Of a stretch of 64,000 bases of DNA, positions 1 through 9,627 are shown piece after piece (position 1 is the stretch's first letter; each line of letters starts with the position of its first letter). The translations under genes were made by a program, and so were the position numbers. The stretch is from Helianthus annuus (lineage: Eukaryota; Streptophyta; Magnoliopsida; Asterales; Asteraceae), in NCBI RefSeq assembly GCF_002127325.2, contig NC_035436.2, positions 115,756,088 to 115,820,087 on the forward strand, written 5' to 3'. Under the pieces are notes generated by a model that was given only the letters and a program-made list of their open reading frames with translations, was not told the origin of the DNA and ran no database searches.

Positions 1-1246
1 ACTAGGCATAATTGGTATTAAGCTTGGCCCACACCGAAGCAAGAAACTGGGCGGTTGTTGTGAATAAGAGTTATGATAGATCAAATCAAAACATATGGTT
101 TAGATCTATAGAATGCAAGTGTTGCGATCAGATACCTGATGGTTCAAATAATGGGTCATCATTATTAAAAATTAGGTTAGTTATGGTGGTTATAATGAAC
201 CATCATCGTCTGTGTCCAATTTAAGGGTCACAAAGTACTTATAAATAGTGGCTAACAAGCAGTCATTGATTACTCTAGACTTATTTGTGACAAGTATTCA
301 TTGATTACTCTAAACTAACTTAGAAAATTACATAAACAAAATATCACTAATAGCTCTATTTATACATCATGCTAGTTTGTTGTCTGTTGTGGGATAACAA
401 AACAGTCATATAGTGATCTAATAACTAAAATGGAATCATCAACACTTTACTTGGTCACCAATCGTGTCACTAGTTACTATATAACCAAAATCAATGTTTC
501 AGTGGTGTTTGGTAGTTGTGTTTAATTGGTTGTTGTGATGTCACGAGTAACCTATAAAGTTGTAAGCTCTTTTCTTTATTATACCAAACAGTTAAACAAT
601 TGTGTCATGATTCAAAAACATCTCTTTTTTAATATCTTAGTGGGGCTGGGTGCAATTGGTGAGTTGGTGCAGGATGGGGTTCACCGTGCGGGCATAACAC
701 CGTCGGCCCCCATCTGTATTGGTGAATGGCTGTTATCGGGCAGTCAAGAAGGTGAGGAAGAGGAGAGAGATGGTTAATAGTAGGCTCCATCCACTTCCAA
801 CTAATTACACATTTTTTTTGAACTACAAATTCGAGTCACTGTCGGACCACTAGAGTATCAACTAATTACACATTTAACCTTTGCTTTAAAAAAATTGTTT
901 GGATGTAACACCCCTACTGTTTGAGTGCAACATGGGAGTGGAGAAGGGAGTTGAAATAACATGAGATGATTGGCTAAGTGAAAAGTTAGCCACTCACCAT
1001 GTGGGGAGCACACCTTCCACCCTTATCACAACTAAATACAATGTTGATTAATGATTCTACATACGTTCGTTGTATCTTGAGAATTGTTTCCCCAGATGTT
1101 AGGAATAAATAGTTGAGGCAAATTGCTTTAATTAAAGATAGAGATCCTTTGCATTGAAGTAGTACGTAATATCGATACTTGTTTAATTTCTTAGTCATCT
1201 TTTATAAATCAAAACTAAAATATCGATTAACAGTAATTTGCCGTTC

Positions 1247-1277
<31 letters not shown>

Positions 1278-1383
1278 CCTTGAAGATCATTGATTTGAAT
1301 ATAGGAAAAGTGGATAAAGTTATCACTCAAGTTTAACAAATCTGGTATTCTTGGTCACATACTTAATTTGCTATTTCCCATAT
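1..1383. other. AT-rich intergenic DNA, no gene recognised
   Basis: No open frame here has recognisable protein character. The stretch contains an uninterrupted run of 26 A at 1247-1272. A slightly GC-richer patch at about 640-760 belongs to no family I recognise. Confidence 0.6.
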
Positions 1384-1387
1384 TAAA

Positions 1388-1924
1388 ATTTAATTAATAA
1401 TTTCAAGATTTGCTTTTTCCGAATAAAAAAACAGTACATGAAAATAAAATCCCCTCTAGAATAACTGAATTTAATAAATCGATTGATTAATTGCATTTTT
1501 TCATGATATTTAATTAATAATTTCGAGAATTACTTTTCAGAAAAAAACAGTACAAAAATATAAAATACAACCCCATAATAACTGAATTTAAAGTAAATTA
1601 TTTTTAGTTTATGTGTTTAAGTGTTTTTAACTACTTGAGTACAAAATCAAAAAAATTTAACGCTTTAAGTTCCTAACGGCTCATTTTATAACATTTTGTG
1701 TCCCTGTATTTAGTGGTTTTAAGTACTTAAGTCCAAAATAAAAAAGTATAAAGTGTTAAAAGTTGGACTCAAAACGTTAAAAAATGAATGGTTAAGGACT
1801 TAGGACGTTAAACTTTTTGATTTTGGATTCAAGTGGTTAAAACCACTAAGACACAAAGACTCAAAAAGTAATTTACTTCTAAATTTAATAAATCGATTGA
1901 TTAATTACACTTTTTCATGATATT
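1388..1924. repeat. 120-bp tandem repeat, two units, the second split by a MITE
   Basis: Unit 1 runs 1388-1507. Unit 2 starts at 1508 with the same ATTTAATTAATAATTTC, is interrupted at 1590, and resumes at 1888 with ATAAATCGATTGATTAATT. The units differ by scattered substitutions and small indels. The interruption is exactly one inverted-repeat element plus a 9-bp duplication, so unit 1 preserves the uninserted version of the site. Confidence 0.75.
1591..1878. mobile_element. 288-bp Mutator-type MITE (foldback)
   Basis: The ends AAGTAAATTA and TAATTTACTT are perfect 10-bp inverted repeats. Imperfect inverted similarity continues for about 100 bp on each side (roughly 1591-1700 against 1778-1878), so the element can fold on itself. 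It is flanked by CTGAATTTA (1582-1590) and CTAAATTTA (1879-1887), a 9-bp target duplication with one mismatch. A 9-bp duplication is typical of Mutator-like elements. It has no coding capacity, so transposase would come from elsewhere. The empty site is present in the neighbouring repeat unit at 1465-1473. Confidence 0.75.
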
Positions 1925-1954
1925 AATGTTGTGTGTGCGCATACAAACAAGTAA

Positions 1955-2532
1955 GCGTAAATTGCAATCTTCGTCCCTAAAGTTTATCCGAGTTAACAAG
2001 TTTAGTTTAACCTTATCACCTTGAGTCCCTATCATTTGATATTTTCACACTTTACATCGTTAAATTTGGTTTGTCTTTAAAATCACTCCCTCCATCTTCT
2101 TCTCCAAGTAGCCCCTACCATCCAATAACCAACTGCCACTACCCCACCCTACCCAAACAGCGATAACTACCACCACTGCCATCCGGGTCATGATGAGTAA
2201 AGTCGGGTCATAGCTGATCCGAATCCGGGTCCACTACTTCTCTGCCAATCGACGTACTTATGGCCCGATCCGGGAGGGTACTAAAAGCTGGTATGAGAAA
2301 AACCTAGTTCCAATTATCTTCACATTACAATTTCTCAAATTGAATCGTACCCAAAGTGTTAAGGTTGGACTGAACATATTAATAAGCAATTTCACAGATA
2401 AACTAATAAAAAAGTTAAGGTTCAAGGACATAAAGTAGTAAAAGATCAAATGGCAGGAAGTCAAAGTGTTAAGGTTGGACTGAACATACTTACTAAGGTA
2501 AACATCAGGAATGAAAACTGCAATTTAGTCTT
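1955..2532. mobile_element. Foldback (inverted-repeat) element, about 580 bp
   Basis: The sequence at 1961-2055 (from ATTGCAATCTTCGTCCCT) is matched in reverse complement, with moderate divergence, by about 2400-2525. The right half also repeats AAAGTGTTAAGGTTGG at 2356 and 2464. The middle is GC-richer. There is no open frame of protein character and no clear target duplication. The borders are approximate. Confidence 0.5.
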
Positions 2533-2905
2533 TAAGTAATGAAAAAAGTTGTGACAAAATTAATATTCAGATTCTCCTAACTCTTTTTATTTAAAATCAT
2601 AAAAATTAATCTCGAAAAAGTATAAAGGAGGACGTGAAATGAGAGGAAGTTCAACGTCTATTACTTTGTCAAAAAATGAAACTAGTTAAAATGTTGGTTT
2701 CCAAGTTAAATGAACACGTCAATATGGCCAAGAAGTCCATTTTGAACGTCATGAAAATACAAGATCTAGTTTACTTTGATCTAATAACATTAGTTTTATG
2801 AGAATACAAATGGAGTATTTTATTTGTTTTTCTTGCAAAAAAAGGCCATGAAAGAACACATATAATCAGATCTAAGATGATTTGTTTTATGTACAATCAT
2901 AGATT
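2533..2905. other. AT-rich spacer
   Basis: I see no gene, repeat border or regulatory signal in this stretch. Confidence 0.5.
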
Positions 2906-3256
2906 CAGTCCACCACTTATGGCCTAGTGCTAGAGACATGGGTTATTTGATAGAGACCCAAGTTCAATCCCTACTTGTGGTCTTTGCAGAGGTGTCATAC
3001 TCTATCCTGAGCTCACCCAGGTGTTCGTCCCACTGCGTGTTACGCTAGAGAGTTCTGCTCTTGTGATTGCACAACGACTGTCAAGTGGCAAATACGGTAT
3101 TGTTTCCCTAGGGAACACTCAAGCCAAACTCTGAAGCAAGCGTGAACTCGGTTAAGACAACATAGTCTGGCCAGAGTGAGACAACGGGGTTCTCAAATTT
3201 AGGAAGTACGGTAGTTTAATATAAGAATATCGCGTTCCAAAAAAAGTCAACGATTC
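2906..3256 (+). mobile_element. SINE-like element, copy 1 (tRNA-derived head)
   Basis: The head carries an A-box-like TGGCCTAGTGC at 2920-2930 and a B-box-like AGTTCAATCCC at 2961-2971, about 30 bp apart, as in an internal RNA polymerase III promoter. The body (about 3000-3240) is repeated with divergence at 4715-4985. Shared stretches include TCGTCCCACTGCGTGTTA-like text, a GCACAACGA block and AACATAGTCT. The element ends in a short A run followed by a long TAA microsatellite, a tail common in plant SINEs. It has no coding capacity. It could instead be a fragment of another non-autonomous retroelement. Confidence 0.5.
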
Positions 3257-3347
<91 letters not shown>

Positions 3348-3372
3348 CAAATAAACAAATAAATAAATAAAA
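3257..3372. repeat. (TAA)n microsatellite, about 29 units, with an AAAC/AAAT tail
   Basis: Uninterrupted TAA/ATA triplets run 3257-3344, then degenerate AAACAAAT-type repeats to 3372. It sits directly at the 3' end of the SINE-like copy, which suggests it grew from the element's tail. The long tyrosine-only frame that it creates on the minus strand is an artefact. Confidence 0.9.
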
Positions 3373-4599
3373 TCTACAACAGAACTGGACAAAAATAATA
3401 TCAAAGGATCAGGTTTCTAGATCATACATGCAAAGATTGTTGATAGAAAATAGATCGATATCAACAATTTGAAAAAGGGCACGGATAAAATTGTAGAAGA
3501 CATCAACGTGACTTTGTTTGGGTGGATAAAATTTAGAGCCAAGTTTAACCCGATGGAGTAGAATAACTAATATAGCTTTGATATACGCTTATCAATCAAT
3601 CGTATAACTAAATCCCATAAATAACAAAGCAACCGGTAGGGTCTAGGAGAGCGAGATGTAGACACACCTTACCTGTAACTATATTGTATCATTAGTTTAA
3701 GCTCCTCGGCCCTGCTATATTCCTTTGTCGTTAAAAACTAATAATATTAATAATCTATGACAGGAACTTCAAGACCGATGTTGTTTTCGAAATATTAGAT
3801 TGCGGAACACATTCATTTCTATTTTCAGTAATTAAAGTTTGACTGGGCATAGAACTATAGTTACAATTGGCCCAGTAAGAAAAAAATAATACTTCCGGTT
3901 AAAAAAATACAAATTTGTTTGTAACAAACAAATACCAATTAAAAGTTAGACATAGAAATCATATTTACCAAAATCAAACTAATCAAGAACTACAACTCAA
4001 GTATTTATTTTGCGCCTTTGGTTTAAAGACGCGAACTACTGTGATTGGTTTTACACATCTCATTGGATCTCACTCACTATGTTGATTATCTGCATTTTAA
4101 GCATATGGGTTTGTACATCTTTTATGTAGGTAAATTGTAACACATAAAAGCAAGATATATGAACATATAAGAAGTTTGTGATATGTACCTTTTGTGTTTG
4201 TGTCTGGAAAGGAATGTGAATGCCAGGCTTTGTCAAACATCTTGCGAATAAATTTCTAGTTGAAACAAAGTTGTGCCTTCGGCTCTAAAAGAATTATTTA
4301 TCAATCACGGAGCAAAGGTAACTGATACATAATATAATTGAATAATATAATAGTTGTGTTGAATGGAAATTATGGTGTTAGAAATAACTTGATTTGTAGA
4401 TGACTTAAGTTCACCTTTTGACTGCTGATTTATTATTTAGTATTTGTTTATTTTTACATGTTAAAATTATTAAATTCGGTTATGAATTTAATATAGTCAA
4501 CCTTTTATGCTTAACTATAACGAAATAACAAAAAAATACATAAATAAATTTGGGGAACCAACTATTTGTAATATATGGTTATCTTAATAGTGTAATTTG
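3373..4599. other. AT-rich spacer, no gene
   Basis: No supported open frame is present. At 3626-3735 a GC-richer segment (GGTAGGGTCTAGGAGAGCG followed by GTAGACACACCTTACC) looks like a worn piece of a dispersed plant repeat, but I cannot define its ends. Confidence 0.5.
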
Positions 4600-4992
4600 A
4601 GATCCCCGCTTATCTTAATAGTGGTAGGAGTCTTGGGTTCTCACTTTCTCCGATAGAGACCTAAGTTGGATCCTTATTTGGTCATTTTTAGTGAATTAAG
4701 GCAATGAAGAAAGTAAGTAGGCCTTGTGCTGGGTGCATGTTCGAATCGCAAGTCCATCCGGGTTTTTGTCCCACCATGTGTTAAGCCTGAAATTTATGCT
4801 CTTGTGCTGGCACAACGATTGTTAAGTGGCAGCCAACGGTATGGTTTTCTGGGGGAAAGCCCAAACCAAATTCTGAAGCCAACGTGAGCCCGATTAAGAA
4901 AACATAGTCTAGTCGAAATGGGGGCAACTTGGCTCTTTAATTTGGGAGTGTGATGGCTAAAACACAAGAAAGTCGTTGTTCCGAAAAAAAAA
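4600..4992 (+). mobile_element. SINE-like element, copy 2
   Basis: This is a diverged second copy of the element at 2906-3256. It has a tRNA-like head (about 4600-4680), a body with GTCCCACCATGTGTTA, CACAACGATTGTTAAGTGGC and AACATAGTCT, and it ends in an A9 tract at about 4984-4992. It is somewhat longer than copy 1 because of an insertion at about 4685-4715. No target duplication is clear. Confidence 0.45.
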
Positions 4993-5415
4993 TAGTGAAA
5001 TTTGAGAAATAAAAGTGTTATCAATGCTATTAAGGTAAGAAAAAATAAAATTAAAAATCATAACTAATAAAAGGATATTGTTACATACACCATACTCTAC
5101 TGCACTATATTCAATATTCATTCATCTGTTAATAAAAATCATAATTAACTAGATATTAATTACCTAAACTCTTTTAGTGAATGTATAAATATATTTCTTT
5201 TATTTTTCTATTATTTTCGGTTGCCTTTTTGTGTCAAATAAATACTGTTTAGAATAATTTTTTAATTCATTTTTTTAGCACGAGAGAAAGCTGAACATGT
5301 GTTTTTCTTAAAAGCATCTTTAAATTCATTAGTTTAGGGATAAAAATTAGTTTTTATTGAACATTTTTTTTTTGCTTGTGGTTGATAATATATTCACCTT
5401 GTTATAGTCCTAATT

Positions 5416-5457
<42 letters not shown>

Positions 5458-5687
5458 AAAAAGGTAATTTGATGCCTAACAAGATGTAAATAAACTTTAA
5501 CGTGTATGTTGGTATTATACTGTGTTAAGAAAATAATGTTATAATCCTAATATTAAAAAATAGTAATGAAATAAGTTACGTTAAATAACTTTGAAAATGC
5601 TAGCTAAACTTTTTGTTGAGTTAATTAGTTAGTTTTGTAATAAACTAATAAGAAAATATATGAAATTGATGCTGAATTATAAAAGAA
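4993..5687. other. AT-rich spacer with a 40-A tract
   Basis: The only distinctive feature is a run of about 40 A at 5417-5456. No coding signal is visible. Confidence 0.6.
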
Positions 5688-6691
5688 ACTAGGTTATTTC
5701 CCCGTGTAATACACGGGGTGAAACATAATTATAATGTGAAATAAAAAAAATATGATTATAATATGATCTAAGTATATATAATATAGAGTAATATGCAGAC
5801 CGAATACGAAATAAATATTGAAGTTTGTATAGCCATTCATAATAATATGATCAGTTATTTGTTTTGGGATTTGTCATAGAAACTTAAAATTTTGTAACAC
5901 TACTAATATTCATTGTGACATTTTCTTGTTAAAAAGGTAACGTGTCTGATTTTATCTGATAATAAATTATTCTGACGGGTTAATGTTGGCATAATATTAT
6001 ATTTTCTACCATCCAAATATAGTTTCCTCACTTTCGCTATCATTAACATTAATATAAGGTATGCTCGTATTCAAAGCTATAAACCAATATGAATTGTACG
6101 AAATAATTACTTTTATCACAATAAGTAAGGAAACCAATAAAAACTATTGATAGTGTAATATGTCCTATACCATTTGAAAGGTCGGAAAAGAGACTTATAG
6201 ACAAATAAAAGTAATGTAAATGAATAGACAAAAATTGAATCAATAAAACCAAATAACTATAGTTGAGAAAATACTATGTATGGTGTAATAGATTACATGT
6301 ATAATTGAACCAATGAAACATATATATAAGTGAAAAAATAAAAATAAAGACATGAGACACCATACGACATCTACTATCTAAATTTAAAAAAAAAAAGTTA
6401 TGACATTCCGAATGTGAAGATACTTTTCACAGACCTCTACATCTTAGTTACAATAGGAAAAAAATATGTATGTTAAGAGTTTATCATGTTTTAAAACACA
6501 TATATCTAACTTACCTAAAAATTCATGATATTTTCTATGTGACATAGATAATATGCATATTACTTATTTGATATGGTAAACTTATCTAGAAAAACATGAT
6601 GTTTTTTATGTGATATAGATAATATGCATAGCATATCAAGAGTAAAAAAACATACCTAGTTTTTAGAATGAAGTGGAGTTTACAATAAATT

Positions 6692-6937
6692 ACATTTATT
6701 CAACTCGTGTAATATACGTGGTTTTAAAGATATAACTTTTTTATCTGGTATATAAAATTACATTTATTCAACCCGTACAATATGTTTCTTATAGATATAA
6801 CTTTTTATTATTTAATATATAAAATTGTATTTATTCAACCCGTATAATAAATCAGGTTTTTAAAAATATACTTTTTATTATTTAGTATATAAAATTTATT
6901 TATTCAACCCCGTGTAGTACAGGGGTTATAACCTAGT
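6692..6937 (+). repeat. Four tandem copies of a Helitron 3' end, about 67-bp period
   Basis: Units begin with TTTATTCAAC-type text at about 6692, 6760, 6827 and 6894. Each carries a version of the Helitron hairpin (CCCGTGTAATACACGGG-like). It is degenerate in the first three and best preserved in the last (6908-6925). The last unit is followed by CTAG at 6933-6936 and then T, a plus-strand Helitron terminus. This lies inside the minus-strand Helitron in the opposite orientation. Confidence 0.65.
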
Positions 6938-7089
6938 TTTATTATAATTATAACTACAAAGGAAAATTTCCTTAAAGTATAGCAATATTAGAAATTATAA
7001 AACATCGATATGATGAAATTTAATCATTAAAAACATACGAAACTAAGACGGTTAAATAAGTGGGTTAAGCTTGGTTGGTTAAACACAAT

Positions 7090-7731
7090 CCAGATCGAAT
7101 AATTTATCTTATCAATAGATTTACAATCAAAATAAAATTCTAATATAATATTTAAATCTTTTTAATTTAAATTTAAATTTTATCAATAAATTATTGATGC
7201 CCTCATTGAATTACATGTGTTTTATTATATAGTATAGATATAATGATAGAAAATAATTCAAAAAGAAAATTTTAATCGTAATAATAAAATTAAATTAAAA
7301 TAATAAATAGTAATTACAATAGTAAATACAATATATAATTCATATACCAAAGTATATTTTACAAATTAATGATATTAAACATTATATTGAGAAATATATT
7401 ACATATTTGGATTAAAATTTAACATTAATATTTTATCTAGAGCTCAAGAACTCTTGATTGGGGGAGTATTGTTACGAAAAAATATGCAATAAAAGGCTAT
7501 AAATTTGGCTTCGAGCAGCTGTACAAAATAGCTACAGTGTCACTAAGACAAAGAAAAGTTGTAATTGATATTTATTATAATTATCTTATCAATAGATGTA
7601 CAATCAAAATAAAATTCTAATATAATATTTAAATCTTTTTTAATTTAAATTTAAATTTATCAATAAATTATTGATGCCCTCATTGAATGACATATGTCCC
7701 AATTCAGGTTTCTTTTATTATATAGTATAGA
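7090..7731 (-). repeat. Duplicated Helitron 5' ends, about 150 bp each
   Basis: The segments 7090-7238 and 7581-7731 are nearly identical. Both contain TTATCTTATCAATAGAT, AAATCTTTTTAATTTAAATT-like text and TTATTGATGCCCTCATTGAA, and both end in TATATAGTATAGA followed by T. Each is a complete minus-strand Helitron 5' end. The outer copy has about 18 extra bases near its end. About 340 bp of unrelated AT-rich DNA separates them. Confidence 0.7.
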
Positions 7732-8624
7732 TTAGAGTGTATTTAGAAAAATCCAAATATTATTATAATAGTTAAACTTAGAGTGTAACTAATTAATAGA
7801 GATTTAATTTTTAGTCAAACTTGATAAGTTGGAGTGACTTTTTATTGGTTTGTTATATTCTAACCTAATTAATATTATAGAGTAGCATGTAAATGAAAAA
7901 TAAAGTATGATATATTTAGAATAACCATTAATAAATAGGTATTGTTAAATACATTCAGAAAGTCAATTTTTTTTTTATTTTTACCCACAAGTCAGCCATT
8001 TCAGTCATAAGTCAACTTTTAACATCTTAAAGTATAAAATAGATTGATACCCAATTTTTTTTTTTTTTTTTTTGAAAAGAGAACTTCATTATTTTGCTTT
8101 TTTTTTTTTTTTTTTTTGCTTTAATAGGCTCAAACTTTTATAATAGATCATTTTTTTATATTGTAGGTCAAACTAAATAATGAAATAGCAAAATCAATCA
8201 ATTCAATATACTAAAACAATTTTTTGGTATCTATTTGACCATTTCCATAATATAAATTTGCAACAAATTGTTGCATTATGTGTTGTACCCCATGCATGGG
8301 GGGTTTTTCAAAAATAATTGTGATTTTTCATTTTCAACCAAAAGTTTTATGCATTTGTATTTTAACACTTTTAATTTGTTTAGTTTTAACCCAAAACTTT
8401 TCATCTTTTGTAATTTAACCCAAAACTTTTTTATTTACAAATTTGGTCCCCATACTTTTTATCTTTCGCAAGTTTTGCATTTTACGTTTCGTTCTAAATT
8501 TTGCGAGCTAATACGTCAACGTGCGTGTGTGGTTCAACGTTTTTCGTCTATTTTTTTTTTACATTTGACAGGTATGTCGCAATGTGTCTATTTTCCCCCT
8601 TTGGCAAGTTCGCTGCAACGGGCG
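7732..8624. other. AT-rich DNA and left flank of element A
   Basis: Contains poly-T tracts at about 8056-8073 and 8099-8117, but no convincing gene. From about 8515 the text AACGTGCGTGTGTGGTTCAA reappears on the far side of element A at about 16097, so this end belongs to the same older element (Helitron-like, ending at 16334) that A interrupted. Confidence 0.5.
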
Positions 8625-8629
8625 GATCC

Positions 8630-9074
8630 TGTTGGTGCATGCATCTGTCGACTTAGTCTTGTATCGAGTCTTGTACTAGATTGTTAGATCAGGGCACGTT
8701 GTACAAGAAATTAGGGTTTGGATGTGTTAATTGTGCTAATTCCGCTTGAAAGTGTACATGGTAGTTTCAAGCGAAATCAAGTGAGTGATTCCGCTTGAGT
8801 GGGGTTTCGCTTGAGATGTAATTCCGCTTGAATCATGTTCAAGCAGAATCTCATGTCCTATATATAGCTTTCGAGCGAAATCATTTGGAACAGTTCATGA
8901 TTTGGATACCAAGGTGCTGCCGGTTTGTCCAGTGATTGTAATCAGTGTTAATTCAATCAAAAGGAAGTTTAAAGTGATATTCAAGCTATTTCGAAGTCTA
9001 TTTATCTGTTTCCACCTTTGAAATAGATTAAAACTCCTCTGAACGACTCGTTGGGGTCGCACAACGATCCTACA
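8630..9074 (+). repeat. Element A 5' LTR
   Basis: Begins TGTTGGTGC and ends GATCCTACA (TG...CA). It carries about seven copies, in both orientations, of the motif TTCCGCTTGAA upstream of the TATA box. It is about 97% identical to the 3' copy. Confidence 0.9.
8859..8866 (+). promoter_or_regulatory. TATA box of element A LTR
   Basis: TATATATA in a GC-poor dip, about 230 bp into the LTR, downstream of the motif cluster. The same octamer is kept in the 3' LTR at about 15824-15831. Its position fits a U3 promoter. Confidence 0.55.
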
Positions 9075-9076
9075 AG

Positions 9077-9088
9077 TGGTATCAGAGC
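9077..9088 (+). other. Element A primer binding site (tRNA-Met)
   Basis: TGGTATCAGAGC lies two bases after the 5' LTR. It is complementary to the 3' end of plant initiator tRNA-Met, the usual primer of Copia and many Ty3 elements. Confidence 0.85.
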
Positions 9089-9280
9089 TCAGGAGGAGGA
9101 GTTCTTACCGATTCAGCTCAAAATTTCTGTTTTCTACACCTTCTTTTCAAAATTAACAACTTTTTACGGTTAAAATCGGCTCATTTTCTCACATATTGTG
9201 TAAAACTGTGTTTTAACAAACCCTTAAGAGTTTCAGAACAAAATTCGGATTAAAAATGACTAAAATGGACCAAAGTTCTA

Positions 9281-9595
9281 ATTCCGCTTGAACGATCATT
9301 TTCTGATTCCGCTTCAAAGTCATTATTCCGCTTGAGATTTTCAAACGAAATCAGTGATTCCGCTTATTTCGCTTGAAAAACGTTATTCCGCTTGAAAGTT
9401 TGAAACGAAATCAGTGATTTCGCTTCAAACGTAATTCCGCTTGAAATTCAAACGAAATCAAGTGATTCCGTTTGAACTTCTTATTCCGCTTGAACTTCTT
9501 ATTTCGCTTGAAGTTGTTATTTCAGGTTATTTTCGCTTGGAGAGTGATTTCGCTTGAAGGGTGATCTCGCTTGAAATACCTTATTCAGCTTGAAA
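9281..9595 (+). repeat. Array of TTCCGCTTGAA motifs in the element A leader
   Basis: About 17 copies of WTTCCGCTTGAA and one-base variants (TTTCGCTTGAA, TTCCGTTTGAA), some in reverse complement (TCAAACGAAATCA), occupy the untranslated leader between the primer site and the gag start. They are the same motif as in the LTR. Spacing is irregular, about 15-25 bp, so this is not a simple tandem repeat. Confidence 0.85.
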
Positions 9596-9627
9596 AGTGC
9601 TGTTTTTGGAAAACGTGTTACCGAATC

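Larger units (their letters stand above)
5689..7731 (-). mobile_element. Non-autonomous Helitron
   Basis: Read on the minus strand, the element starts with TCTATACT at 7731 directly after an A. It ends with CTAG at 5692-5689 before a T, the A/T target expected for Helitrons. The 3' hairpin is at 5700-5718 (CCCCGTGT, loop AAT, ACACGGGG, a perfect 8-bp stem), eight bases before the CTAG end. There is no Rep/helicase reading frame, so it is non-autonomous. A second internal start (TCTATACT at 7238) could define a shorter element of about 1.55 kb. A polypurine-like TTGATTGGGGGAGTA at about 7456-7470 may be a Copia remnant. Confidence 0.65.

Noticed and set aside
3152..3358. Minus-strand frame with a long tyrosine run
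   Set aside because: It is the translation of the TAA microsatellite and not a protein.
8268..8687. 139-codon plus-strand frame
   Set aside because: Low-complexity Phe/Leu text from T-rich DNA. It runs across the junction into the LTR of element A, so it cannot be an old gene.
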